Below, in pieces: positions 36,292 to 44,884 of a stretch of DNA of 64,000 nt. The stretch lies in contig JAWLAO010000009.1 of NCBI GenBank assembly GCA_041395445.1, positions 25,787 through 89,786 of the forward strand. The letters run 5' to 3'. Position 1 is the first letter of the stretch; each line of letters begins with the position of its first letter. The notes beneath the pieces were generated by a model. The model did not search any database, was not told the DNA's origin, and saw only the letters and a program-made list of their open reading frames with translations. Position numbers and translations under genes: made by a program. The DNA is from Gammaproteobacteria bacterium (GTDB lineage: Bacteria; Pseudomonadota; Gammaproteobacteria; Xanthomonadales; Marinicellaceae).

Positions 36292-37086
36292 TTATTGAGT
36301 GAGTATTTGTTTAATTTTTTGATGTTCTTTTTTGATGGAACCGGAAACCACTTTTGGAAACAGCCCATTCACTTTTACGAATAACTTTTCCGGCCAACCA
36401 AAAAACTGTTCAGAGTTGCCTTTTTCAATGGCGGAAATGATTTGTGGAACGATTTGCTGTGGAGAGTCCACTTTGTTCTTTAGTTCAGAATTCAAATGAT
36501 TGACGGCACTGGAATTGATTTTGGTCGCCACCGCACGAGGAGCCAGATATTGCACATCAACATTGGTATCGGCGAGTTCCCGAGCCAATGCCTGAGAAAA
36601 TCCACGAAGACCGAACTTGCTGGCACAATAACCACTGAATCCGGGATATCCAATTGCACCAAAAGTCGAGCCGATATTAATCAACTTACCGGCATTGGCG
36701 CTTTGCAACCACGGCAAGACCGCTTTGCTTATGAGAATTGGTGCTAACAAATTAACTTGTAACATTCTTTCCAAATCTTCATCAGTTTGGTTTTGCAGAA
36801 AATTCACATCGCTGATTCCGGCATTGTTGATGAAAACATGTTTGTGAGATTGATGTTGTTTCAATAATTTTTTCAGGTCGTCTCGAAATTGCATATCAGC
36901 AACATCGCCGGATAAAACATCGACAACATTTTTTAGTTTTGACTTCAATTGTTGAAGTTTGTCCGAGTTTCTTCCGGTGAGAATTAAACTCACGCCTTTG
37001 TCATCGAGCTGTTTACAAATTTCTTCGCCCAATCCACCATAAGCACCAGTGACCACCGCAAGTGTTGAGTACCATTGATTATTCAT
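36292..37086 (-). CDS. Short-chain dehydrogenase/reductase
   Basis: A 264-residue NAD(P)-dependent SDR. The nucleotide loop is VVTGAYGGLGEEI, with NNAG at the fourth strand (FINNAGISD), a catalytic Ser in NIGSTFGAIGYPG and Y-x3-K as YCASKFG. I use ATG 37086 because it overlaps the stop of the preceding gene as ATGAATAA, which couples translation. An upstream in-frame start at 37170 would add 28 residues lying inside that gene. The C-terminal ~40 residues are basic and may touch the membrane. In this operon it probably reduces or oxidises a fatty-acid-derived intermediate (inference). Confidence 0.88.
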   Translation of the reverse strand: MNNQWYSTLAVVTGAYGGLGEEICKQLDDKGVSLILTGRNSDKLQQLKSKLKNVVDVLSGDVADMQFRDDLKKLLKQHQSHKHVFINNAGISDVNFLQNQTDEDLERMLQVNLLAPILISKAVLPWLQSANAGKLINIGSTFGAIGYPGFSGYCASKFGLRGFSQALARELADTNVDVQYLAPRAVATKINSSAVNHLNSELKNKVDSPQQIVPQIISAIEKGNSEQFFGWPEKLFVKVNGLFPKVVSGSIKKEHQKIKQILTQ

Positions 37087-37753
37087 AAGTTGGTAATCCT
37101 CTGAAGAAATTGGCATAAAGTTTATAAAACCGTTTGCAGGATTTGATGACGATTTGTAATTGTTGTTCATCCAGCCTATTGATTAAATTCTCAAAAAACT
37201 TCTGATGATCCTGATCCAAATCACCGTGCGAAATTAAATAGCTAAAGGCTTTATTCGGTAAATTCAGCGTTTCCTTAATGCAACCCGCTGCTTTGGTGGC
37301 AATCTGCACGCTGGTTCCTTCCAAAACATGAACCATCCCCAAAAAGCACAAAGGATTGATGCGGTTGATAGAATCATAGGCATAAGCAACCATGAGTTCT
37401 GTCGCAAAATCGGGCTCTGAGGCTGCAACTTGTTGTTTATCACCACCACAGGCTTCGATATCGTTCAAAATCCACTTTTCATGACCAATTTCTTCCTCAA
37501 TGTATTCTGCCATTGCTGTTCTCAGCCACTCATCGGATTCGCTGATACGACTTCCGGTCAACATCAACAACGACACTGTGTGTTTGACATGATGATAGGC
37601 CTGCGTCAAAAAAGCGATATAGGTTTCCAGTTTGATTTTGCCGGCTAAAGTTTGTTGAATAACCGGCAATGAGACTAATTCAAACTGCTCTTCAGATGTT
37701 GCATAGCAAAGTTCTTCAAACGGCGTAATTTCTTGTTTCTGTTGTAACTGCAT
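37079..37753 (-). CDS. Haem-oxygenase-fold di-iron protein (iron-containing redox enzyme family)
   Basis: A 224-residue all-helical protein of the TenA/haem-oxygenase-like superfamily. Candidate iron ligands keep the family spacing: E88 and H91 in EEEIGHEKW, E145 in HVLEGTS, and H176, D180 and H183 in SHGDLDQDHQKFF. Relatives with this set are non-haem iron oxygenases and oxidases, including the UndA type that makes 1-alkenes from fatty acids. The start is inside the AMP-ligase gene (38-base overlap) with AGGA about 7 bases upstream, so translation is coupled. Substrate and product are not known. TenA-type thiamin salvage is unlikely from the context. Confidence 0.82.
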   Translation of the reverse strand: MQLQQKQEITPFEELCYATSEEQFELVSLPVIQQTLAGKIKLETYIAFLTQAYHHVKHTVSLLMLTGSRISESDEWLRTAMAEYIEEEIGHEKWILNDIEACGGDKQQVAASEPDFATELMVAYAYDSINRINPLCFLGMVHVLEGTSVQIATKAAGCIKETLNLPNKAFSYLISHGDLDQDHQKFFENLINRLDEQQLQIVIKSCKRFYKLYANFFRGLPTYE

Positions 37754-39083
37754 AAATATCCTGTAGTTGTTGTTGATAGGTTTTAAAAATTTGCTGATGT
37801 TTAGTTTTACCGGAACTTGTCAGCATATTATTTGAAATACTGAAAGGTTCTTCAGCGAGAATAATTTGTTTAATTTGTGCATAATCAGGGAAATTCTGAT
37901 TAAATTGCTCAATTCTTTCCTGCAAGGATTGCAAAGAATGTGTTGTCACACAAATTGCTGTTAAAAACGGTTCGGAATCGCCATAAACCACGGCTTGCAT
38001 GATTCCAGACATGGCGGTGAGTTCAGCTTCAATCCAATCGGGAGAAATATTTCTGCCAAACGAATTAATGATGACATTTTTCTTTCTGCCAATAATGTGT
38101 AAGTTGTGGTGTTCATCAAAACGTCCAATATCACCGGTTGAAAACCATTCATCATTATTTTTTTCTTCACCCAAGTAGCCTAAATAAGATGCTCCTTGTG
38201 TTTGAATTTCTCCATCTTCAGCAATTCTGACATTGATGTGAGGTAATATTTTGCCAACATGGCCTGTTTCAGAATCATCGGTATTCAAGCTGATGACCGA
38301 ACCGCATTCGCTGATTCCATAACCTTCGAAAACAGGTAATCCCAATTCTTTTGCTTGTTCGAGCAAACCTTTGGAACAAACCGCTCCACCAACCGCAATG
38401 AATCTCAAAAACGAAACATCGGTTTGACTTTGTTGGAGATAGGCAATCATCATTTTCAACATTTGCGGCATAACAATGATGCTGTGAGGTTGATATTGAA
38501 CCAATGCATTAACGAATTTTTCAATGTCCAAACTACCTGATCCATTCATTCCTAACTCTGACATGGGAGCGGTAATCACTTCAATTCCTGCATATTCAGC
38601 CGCATAATTGGCCGCTACGTTTTCAAGCAAAATACTGAGTGGCAAAACGCAAAGATGTTTTTTGACATTAAATTTGGAAGTCACTTCTGCCAATGATTGA
38701 CCGACTTTTCTCAAATGCTCTTCACTGAGACATACACCTTTGGGTTCACCGGTGGTTCCGGAGGTAAAAGTCACTTTGTGCGTTTTTTTCGGGAATCGAA
38801 TCTGAGATTTCAGCTTTCTTGTCATAATCACAATATCTTTGGTCAGATAAAATGGTTCTTCGAATCCCAAATTGGTCCACAAAGTCTGAGCTTTGCGATT
38901 GCAAATAACCGTTCCAATTCCGGCAGAATTAGTCATGTGGATGATTTGATTCACCGAGAAAAAATGCGGAACCGGAATAATAACCACATTGTTTTCCGTT
39001 AGAATTTTATCAATTTGCAACCAGAATTGATTGTTATCGAGCTGAATCGCAACGGTTGAAGAGGGTTTGAAATAATTCATCAT
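37716..39083 (-). CDS. AMP-dependent acyl-CoA/acid ligase
   Basis: A 455-residue adenylate-forming enzyme. It has the phosphate-binding loop TFTSGTTGEPKGVCLS, the aromatic YGISECGSVIS motif, STGDIGRFDE and the hinge GRKKNVIINSFGRNISPDWIEAEL, which most resembles long-chain acyl-CoA synthetases. It is some 50-100 residues shorter than typical family members, mainly at the N-terminus. It would activate a carboxylic acid as acyl-AMP and pass it to CoA or a carrier; no acyl carrier protein gene is adjacent. It starts 4 bases after the thermostable-hemolysin-like gene. Confidence 0.9.
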   Translation of the reverse strand: MMNYFKPSSTVAIQLDNNQFWLQIDKILTENNVVIIPVPHFFSVNQIIHMTNSAGIGTVICNRKAQTLWTNLGFEEPFYLTKDIVIMTRKLKSQIRFPKKTHKVTFTSGTTGEPKGVCLSEEHLRKVGQSLAEVTSKFNVKKHLCVLPLSILLENVAANYAAEYAGIEVITAPMSELGMNGSGSLDIEKFVNALVQYQPHSIIVMPQMLKMMIAYLQQSQTDVSFLRFIAVGGAVCSKGLLEQAKELGLPVFEGYGISECGSVISLNTDDSETGHVGKILPHINVRIAEDGEIQTQGASYLGYLGEEKNNDEWFSTGDIGRFDEHHNLHIIGRKKNVIINSFGRNISPDWIEAELTAMSGIMQAVVYGDSEPFLTAICVTTHSLQSLQERIEQFNQNFPDYAQIKQIILAEEPFSISNNMLTSSGKTKHQQIFKTYQQQLQDIYAVTTETRNYAV

Positions 39084-39087
39084 GAGA

Positions 39088-39738
39088 TTAAACCTGTTGC
39101 TCGTTCATGTTGTTTTTTACGCTGGAATAATAAACTGCCGGACGATAGCTGTAATAACTTCCCCAATCCGCAGCCGCTCCATTCACCGCACTAATATCTG
39201 CCAAACCCAAAGAGTTGAGTTCGATATCTAGTTTTTTGAAATGAAATTTGATTGGTAGTGTGAGTGTGTAAACCGTCCAATCAGCCTGTGAATTTTTGAT
39301 AATTCTTGAAGCCAAAGTGATAACCGTTTTGATATGCTTGCTGTTTTCAACGGCAAAATTTCCCAATTCCAGAATTTTTTTGCGTTCAATCGGCTGGATT
39401 TCATGACAAGCTAAGAGTTGTTCCACCGGTTTTTGCAAATAACACTCTGAAAACAACTTCTGCTGATGAGCAAATCGAAAGCCGACCGCTCCAATTAATT
39501 TACCGGAATTAATTTCCCTGACACACAAAATTTCAGGGAAAAAGGATTTCAAATTGGCTCCAAAATGTTGTTTATAAGATTGGCTGACAAAGTTCTCGAC
39601 TTCTTTTCTGGCTCTATGAGATGTTGAAATCATTTCCATGCTGTAATCTGATAATTCATCGGATAGCTTGTCTTGTGTCCGCAAAGAGGGTTCTTTTTTC
39701 AGCATTGTTGAAAGCATTGTTGTTTGTGCAATATTCAT
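39088..39738 (-). CDS. Thermostable-hemolysin family protein
   Basis: A 216-residue protein of the T_hemolysin family (named after a Vibrio protein). The core shows R-x-A-R-K-E-V-E-NFV, CVREINSGKLIGAVGFR, LELGNFAV and WTVYTLTLPIKFHFKKLDIE, a pattern reminiscent of GNAT or autoinducer-synthase-like acyltransferases. The hemolysin name should not be read as a toxin function here. It is first in the five-gene operon with AMP ligase, di-iron protein, SDR and TPR genes. A role in transferring or condensing an activated acyl group is inference. Confidence 0.82.
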   Translation of the reverse strand: MNIAQTTMLSTMLKKEPSLRTQDKLSDELSDYSMEMISTSHRARKEVENFVSQSYKQHFGANLKSFFPEILCVREINSGKLIGAVGFRFAHQQKLFSECYLQKPVEQLLACHEIQPIERKKILELGNFAVENSKHIKTVITLASRIIKNSQADWTVYTLTLPIKFHFKKLDIELNSLGLADISAVNGAAADWGSYYSYRPAVYYSSVKNNMNEQQV

Positions 39739-39885
39739 AGTTGAATTGACTTATTTTTACGTTTCGTTACCTTTTAGAGAGCCTAAGTAATACAATTCAA
39801 TCGGAAAAAAATAATTTTTTTAATTTTTTGAGATTGATTTTGTTCAATGGCACTCTCTAAGTGTTAAGTAAATGTTAAATGTGAA

Positions 39886-40509
39886 GTGAATACACTGGAT
39901 GATTTAGAACTGGCAAAAGCCATAATGAAAGGAGATGAAAAGGTTTTTAATCATTTTTTTAATGATTATTATCCCAAGTTGTTTCGTTTTATTATGAGTC
40001 GGATTGATTCTGACAACGATTTAGCAGACGATTTAACCCAACAAACTTTGTGTCAGGCAATTGATAAGATGCATACGTTTGAAGGCAGAGCCAGTTTGTT
40101 TACATGGATGTGTCAAATCAGCAGAAGTTTAATTTCTGCTCACTTCAAGAAACAACAACGAAGAAGCCGTGTAGTCATTCCGATAACCGACACGGAGGAA
40201 TTTAGAGACGTTCTGGATAATATTGCCATGAGTGAAGAGAGCCAACCGGAAAATTTAACTGAAAATCAGGAACTCAACCTGATAATCACAGAAATTCTGG
40301 ATCGTTTACCGAATAATTACGGAAACATCCTGGAATGGAAATATGTGGAAAATATGTCAGTTGATGAAATTGCCGAGCAACTCAACACCACCATGATATC
40401 CGTTCAGTCTTCTCTGGCAAGGGCAAGAAAGGCTTTTCAGCAAGTGATGAACCAAATTTTACAAAACGACAAATTACCTAAATCCCTGTTACAATTAAGG
40501 GAGAGTTGA
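39886..40509 (+). CDS. ECF-type sigma factor
   Basis: A 207-residue sigma-70 family factor of the extracytoplasmic-function type. Region 2 is FNDYYPKLFRFIMSRIDSDNDLADDLTQQTL, with the aromatic recognition stretch FEGRASLFTWMCQISRSL. Region 4 holds the helix-turn-helix EILDRLPNNYGNILEWKYVENMSVDEIAEQLNTTMISVQSSLARARKAF. The start is GTG 39886 with no obvious ribosome-binding site. The FecR-type anti-sigma gene begins one base after its stop and a TonB receptor follows. Confidence 0.93.
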   Translation: MNTLDDLELAKAIMKGDEKVFNHFFNDYYPKLFRFIMSRIDSDNDLADDLTQQTLCQAIDKMHTFEGRASLFTWMCQISRSLISAHFKKQQRRSRVVIPITDTEEFRDVLDNIAMSEESQPENLTENQELNLIITEILDRLPNNYGNILEWKYVENMSVDEIAEQLNTTMISVQSSLARARKAFQQVMNQILQNDKLPKSLLQLRES

Positions 40510-40510
40510 T

Positions 40511-41491
40511 ATGAAAGAAAGCAAAGACAAAGACATTTTTGAAGTATTAGCCAATCACGGCAAACGAGCTCAGCCCAATGCGGAAATGATGGAAAAAGCC
40601 CGTGCCAATGTTAAGGCTCATTGGCAAAATTCGGTTAAACAAAATACAACACCAGACAAAACAAATTACAGAAAATATTTTAGCCTGGCGGCATCCGTTT
40701 TAGTTTTTGTGACGGTTGGTTTTTTCATCTCAAAAAACATCAACACAAATAAGGTTGATCATTTAATCGAATCATCATTGATTCGTGGCGAACTCATGGT
40801 TTCAACGGATAAAAACAACTGGACTTTGCTTGATAAAAACCAAAATATTGAGTCTGTCATCAACAGCCACTGGATAAAAACCAATGAAGATAGTTTTGCA
40901 TCAATTGTGTTCTCCAATCAAAGCGAATTACGCATTAATCAAAATACCATCTTAAAAGTTGATGGTCTTGAAAACATTCAACTGGCATCTGGTGAAGTTT
41001 ATTTCGATGCCGATAATGCCATCCAATCACGTATGAAAATTGACACAGACTTAGGGTCGGTCACGCATATCGGTACACGTTATGCGGTTAAAGTCAAAAA
41101 TAACGAATTACAGGTTGCCGTACGAAACGGAAAAGTGAATCTTGAACAAAACAACAACCAACAAACCATCAGCGGTGGGAATAAAATTCAACTGAGTTCA
41201 TCAGGCGCTATCAGCAAAACCAGAATTCAAAAACACGATAACAGCTGGAATTGGACAACAAAAGCATCTCAACCTTTTAAAGGTCAAAACAAAACTCTGC
41301 ATGATTATATCATCTGGTTTGCCCATGAAAACGGCTATGAAATTGACTGGAACAGCAAAGAAAGCGGAACAATGCTGGTTCGTTTATCCGGCGAATTACC
41401 CAAAATTGATCCTGTTAAACAAATTTCTGCAGTTTTCACATCAACCAAATATAATTATAAAATTGATGAAGGTCTGCTAAGTATTTTCTAG
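40511..41491 (+). CDS. FecR-family anti-sigma / transmembrane signalling protein
   Basis: A 326-residue protein with a cytoplasmic N-terminus (about 1-55), one transmembrane helix (YFSLAASVLVFVTVGFFIS, about 56-74) and a periplasmic FecR domain (INQNTILKVDGLENIQLASGEVYFDAD ... VTHIGTRYAVKVKNNELQVAVRNGKVNL). The C-terminal segment (KTLHDYIIWFAHENGYEIDWN) resembles an STN-like receptor-contact domain. It should hold the ECF factor inactive until the receptor signals. Confidence 0.9.
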   Translation: MKESKDKDIFEVLANHGKRAQPNAEMMEKARANVKAHWQNSVKQNTTPDKTNYRKYFSLAASVLVFVTVGFFISKNINTNKVDHLIESSLIRGELMVSTDKNNWTLLDKNQNIESVINSHWIKTNEDSFASIVFSNQSELRINQNTILKVDGLENIQLASGEVYFDADNAIQSRMKIDTDLGSVTHIGTRYAVKVKNNELQVAVRNGKVNLEQNNNQQTISGGNKIQLSSSGAISKTRIQKHDNSWNWTTKASQPFKGQNKTLHDYIIWFAHENGYEIDWNSKESGTMLVRLSGELPKIDPVKQISAVFTSTKYNYKIDEGLLSIF

Positions 41492-41544
41492 CGACTGGTG
41501 TAAAATCACCGTTTCTGGAAAACTTTGCAATACACAACCAATTC

Positions 41545-44010
41545 ATGAAGCAATTTTGCATTTGCCTGCTTTTTTTTACATCCAATCTATTTGCACAAAA
41601 GCTGACTTTGTCGGATTGGGTTGGTGTTTTTGCAAAGCAAAACATCAACATTCTCTATAGTAGTGATTTCATCGATGAAACTACATTGCAAAAGATTATC
41701 TTTCTGGAATCTGAAACTCCTGAGTCATTAGGTCAATCTTTATCCGAACTCCGTTTAAAACTGATAAAAATTGATGATTCCAACTATGTTATTTCACATT
41801 CGGAGAATAATAATATTTCCAACAACGGCTTGATTGTCAAATTAAAAAACACCGAAAACCAACAACCGATTGATTCATTCCGAGTATCCCATCAATCGCT
41901 GGACAGTGAAACCAACAATGGAACAGTTTTGCTAGATAACCTCAGTGGTTCACAAATCGAATTAACCCTTTCCGCCAAAGGATTTTATCCTTTAAGCCAA
42001 ATGTTTGAAATTCCGCAAGGTTATAAAACCCTGAAATTATCGTTAGAACCATTACCTCTGAGTATTGACAAAATTGTCGTCACTGCCAGCCAATATCGTT
42101 TATCCAATACCAAGCCCAGCCAGCATCGTATCAGCCGGGAAGAACTAGAAAACACACCATCGGTTTTTCACGATCCGTTGGCTTCAAGCAGTCAATTAGC
42201 CGGAAATACGGTCTTTGGAATTAGTGCCAAAAACAACACCCGAGGTGGCAATGAAAACGAATCCCTGATTGTTTTGGACAATCATATTCTTAGAAATCCG
42301 TATCATTTTGAAAATTTTTATGCGCTGTTTTCATCAATCAATCAAAGTATTGTCGATGACACCGAGTTTTACAGCGGGGTTTTTCCAACCCGCTACGGCG
42401 GTCGTCTGAGTTCCGTTATGAATATTTCCACCGGCGATACAACTTCAACCTACACACACGAAGTTGCCAGCGACTTGTTGAACACTCATTATACTTTCAA
42501 AAAAAACAACTCCGATTATTCCAAAGGTTTCCTGGCATCACTCAGAAATGGCGGAATGTTCATCAGTGATAATTTGTTTGAAGATAAATTCACTCACCCG
42601 GAATCTCTGGACGGATATTTTAAAACCACGCAACAAATCAATGACAATTGGTCATCATCTCAGCATTTGCTGGTCAGCAGGGATGAATTCAACATTCGCG
42701 AGAGTGGCGAAGACAACTCACTGGAAGATGCTACTTCGGTATTTTCAGGTCAGGACTTCTGGATGCAATGGAATTATGACAATCAGGAAAACTCTTATGC
42801 CAATTTCCAATTATTTGCTGCGAAAACCCATAAAAAAAGAGTAGGATTACTTAACAACGAAAACACCATCGCATCCATCTCCGAAAATACCAACAGCAAG
42901 TATTTGGGATTGGATTATCAACAAACCATCAATCTCAACGATTCGTTTTCAGTCAACTTCGGAGCTCGTTTAACATCCGAAAATGCAGATATTAACTCTG
43001 AAAAAAACATCAACCATTTCGGCGAATTGCCACAACTCATTAACCTTGACAGACAATTTTCTTCCGAATTTGATTTTGACAAAGACGGTTTGTCCGGTTC
43101 GGTCTTTATCAACGCCCGACACAATTTCAACGAGCAATGGATTTATGATGTCGGAATTCGCTATGAATATTTGCAATGGATTAAGCAAAAGCTCTACAGC
43201 CCACGATTCAATATCAGCTACTTCCATGACAAAGACACGACCTATAGATTTGCTTTAGGAAGACATCAACAATCGCAATACATTGACGAACTTTTACTGG
43301 AAGACCCGAATCCCGATTATCTGGAACCCTCATCGGCTGATTTAATAGTTCTTGAGTTCAACAAAACTCTCAACAAGAATTTATCCCTGCGTGCAGAAGC
43401 CTATTACAAAAAATACTCTTCAACTCAGCCCTATTATCAAAACCTTTTCAATGGTTTGCATATTCTTCCCGAGCTTTTTTATGACCGAATTCGTATTACA
43501 CCTGATGACTCCTCCGCAACCGGTTTGGAAGTCACACTCAATGGAGGTTATGAAAAATATAACTGGAATGTCAGTTACACCATTTCTGACTCAGATGATG
43601 AAATTGATGACAGAGTGATTCCCAAAAGCTGGGATCAGCATAGTGTTTTAAAGTTTAACTTACATACACCAATCAATTATAAATTCATTCAAAACTGGGC
43701 ATTGGATATATTCGCAAGTCATGCCAGCGGACAAGCCACAACTTTAATCGAAGAGACCCCAAATGGTTATGAAATCGCCCCCAGAAATGAATCCACTTAC
43801 GAATCTAGCTTTAGATTAGATTTAAAAATCAGTAAACAGGTCAAAACCTCAAAAGGACTTATCAAATACTCATTCGATGCCATCAATGCTTTTGATTTGG
43901 ATAACCTTTGCTGCACCGATTATCAACTCGATGATGGTGTTTTGACTTCCAAACAAAAAAATCTATTGCCGTTTATCCCGAATTTGAGTGTTTCTTATCA
44001 GTGGGAGTGA
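41545..44010 (+). CDS. TonB-dependent receptor with N-terminal signalling domain
   Basis: An 821-residue outer-membrane receptor. After the signal peptide (ending LFA) comes an STN-type signalling domain (about residues 20-90: LTLSDWVGVFAKQNINILYSSDF). A carboxypeptidase-regulatory-like beta domain follows (about 95-170), then the TonB box (DKIVVTASQYR), the plug (TRGGNENESLIVLDNHILRNPYHFENF) and a barrel ending near YQWE. The order ECF-FecR-receptor plus the extra beta domain is the plan of surface-signalling carbohydrate or siderophore systems, and looks more like Bacteroidota receptors than like FecA. The C-terminal residue is Glu rather than the usual Phe. The substrate is unknown. Confidence 0.9.
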   Translation: MKQFCICLLFFTSNLFAQKLTLSDWVGVFAKQNINILYSSDFIDETTLQKIIFLESETPESLGQSLSELRLKLIKIDDSNYVISHSENNNISNNGLIVKLKNTENQQPIDSFRVSHQSLDSETNNGTVLLDNLSGSQIELTLSAKGFYPLSQMFEIPQGYKTLKLSLEPLPLSIDKIVVTASQYRLSNTKPSQHRISREELENTPSVFHDPLASSSQLAGNTVFGISAKNNTRGGNENESLIVLDNHILRNPYHFENFYALFSSINQSIVDDTEFYSGVFPTRYGGRLSSVMNISTGDTTSTYTHEVASDLLNTHYTFKKNNSDYSKGFLASLRNGGMFISDNLFEDKFTHPESLDGYFKTTQQINDNWSSSQHLLVSRDEFNIRESGEDNSLEDATSVFSGQDFWMQWNYDNQENSYANFQLFAAKTHKKRVGLLNNENTIASISENTNSKYLGLDYQQTINLNDSFSVNFGARLTSENADINSEKNINHFGELPQLINLDRQFSSEFDFDKDGLSGSVFINARHNFNEQWIYDVGIRYEYLQWIKQKLYSPRFNISYFHDKDTTYRFALGRHQQSQYIDELLLEDPNPDYLEPSSADLIVLEFNKTLNKNLSLRAEAYYKKYSSTQPYYQNLFNGLHILPELFYDRIRITPDDSSATGLEVTLNGGYEKYNWNVSYTISDSDDEIDDRVIPKSWDQHSVLKFNLHTPINYKFIQNWALDIFASHASGQATTLIEETPNGYEIAPRNESTYESSFRLDLKISKQVKTSKGLIKYSFDAINAFDLDNLCCTDYQLDDGVLTSKQKNLLPFIPNLSVSYQWE

Positions 44011-44147
44011 TGGCGTGCTTTGCTCCTTTTTATTGTCATCTTCGGGCTTGACCCGGAGGTCTAGTGAAACTCTGTCATACTGAGCGAAAGCGAAGTATCT
44101 CCACAAAGATATCGTCATGCTGAATTTATTTCAGCATCTTTCTTTTC
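44011..44147. repeat. Dispersed repeats downstream of the receptor gene
   Basis: This gap contains a 'cttcgggcttgacccggagg' repeat, a 'gtcatactgagcgaaagcga' repeat and a hairpin ATGCTGAA-tttat-TTCAGCAT (44117-44137) followed by a T-rich stretch that could end receptor transcription. All three kinds of sequence are common intergenic repeats in proteobacteria. No gene is seen. Confidence 0.5.
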
Positions 44148-44151
44148 GTTA

Positions 44152-44317
44152 CTTTTGCTTGTGCGAAAAGTAACACAAAACACACCCCAAACTCTCAGCC
44201 TACGGCTTCCCAAAATATTTCCTCAAATTTGGCGAGGTATTTGAACTCGCTTCGCTCAGACATAAATACCTCGTATTTCCAAATTTTTCACAAATATTTC
44301 GGTGAGAGTTAAGGGGG
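44152..44317 (+). repeat. Left copy of a ~165-bp inverted repeat flanking an integron cassette
   Basis: This block contains 'aactctcagcctacggcttc', 'actcgcttcgctcagaca' and 'aaatatttcggtgagagtta', and reappears in inverse orientation at 45298-45460. By eye the two copies are roughly three-quarters identical with small indels. The left end also contains its own hairpin, GTTACTTTT / AAAAGTAAC (44148-44174). Confidence 0.8.
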
Positions 44318-44338
44318 GGGGTTGTTGCATCGCTGTTG

Positions 44339-44462
44339 TTTTAACGCCGCGTTAAGGGGCGAATGCCGTATCAACCAACCTTCCGCAAACCGCTTTCACC
44401 ACGAAGACCACTGCAAACCAAAAATGCCGTGCGGCATGAGTCGCTTGAACGCTTTGTTATGT
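44339..44462 (-). other. Integron attC recombination site (Vibrio-type)
   Basis: A 124-bp imperfect palindrome with the attC plan, read on the minus strand. R'' is ACATAAC (44462-44456), L'' is GCGTTCAAG, the complementary L' is CTTAAC within CCCCTTAACGC, and R' is GTTAAAA (44345-44339). L'' has one extra unpaired base relative to L' (GTTCAAG against GTTAAG), the extrahelical base that sets strand choice in integrase recombination. The outer arms pair on through ATGCCG. The sequence strongly resembles the ~125-bp attC repeats of Vibrio superintegrons. It begins 2 bases after the GFA stop codon, as in a true cassette. R' departs from GTTRRRY at its last base. Confidence 0.85.
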
Positions 44463-44464
44463 GT

Positions 44465-44884
44465 TTAGCTCTTAGCTTGTTCTGGAAGCCTTTCGTAACT
44501 AGGTACATCACACAATTTCATAGACCATTTAGCGCTACTACCAACAAAGATTTTAGCAGTAGGCGGAATTGGAACTGGACTATCGAGGCTACCAGCCGGA
44601 ACCACTACGCTGTTAATACTTTCTGCAAACGTTGGGATTGCAGACCCGCATTTTGAACAAAAGCTTTTTGCATGAAATGAATTTGGATGCTTATACGTTC
44701 TGACATCACTTTCACCGTTTAACCAAGTTAAGGTGCCAGCTTGAGCAAACAAGTTTGCACCATGAGCCGAGCCTGTACCCTTTTGGCAACGAGTACAATG
44801 GCATAAAAAGAAAGACTGGAACTCACCTAAAAGCTCATACTTCACACTACCACAAAGGCATGAACCTCGATGTTTATTCGCCAT
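44465..44884 (-). CDS. GFA-family (glutathione-dependent formaldehyde-activating-like) zinc protein, integron cassette gene
   Basis: A 139-residue CENP-V/GFA domain protein. Its zinc ligands are visible in three clusters: SCLCGSVKY, CHCTRCQKG and FCSKCGSAIP. Despite the family name, most members have no proven formaldehyde activity, so the reaction is unknown. An ideal AGGAGG lies 6 bases before the ATG. The stop codon nearly touches an attC site, and a GTTAGCT that could be the other cassette boundary lies at 44920-44926, giving a cassette of about 580 bp. GFA genes are frequent cargo in Vibrio-type cassette arrays. By eye it is more GC-rich than its neighbours. Confidence 0.9.
   Translation of the reverse strand: MANKHRGSCLCGSVKYELLGEFQSFFLCHCTRCQKGTGSAHGANLFAQAGTLTWLNGESDVRTYKHPNSFHAKSFCSKCGSAIPTFAESINSVVVPAGSLDSPVPIPPTAKIFVGSSAKWSMKLCDVPSYERLPEQAKS

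Noticed and set aside
44363..44656. 97-codon plus-strand frame across the attC site and GFA gene
   Set aside because: It overlaps a palindromic recombination site and reads antisense to a convincing zinc protein.
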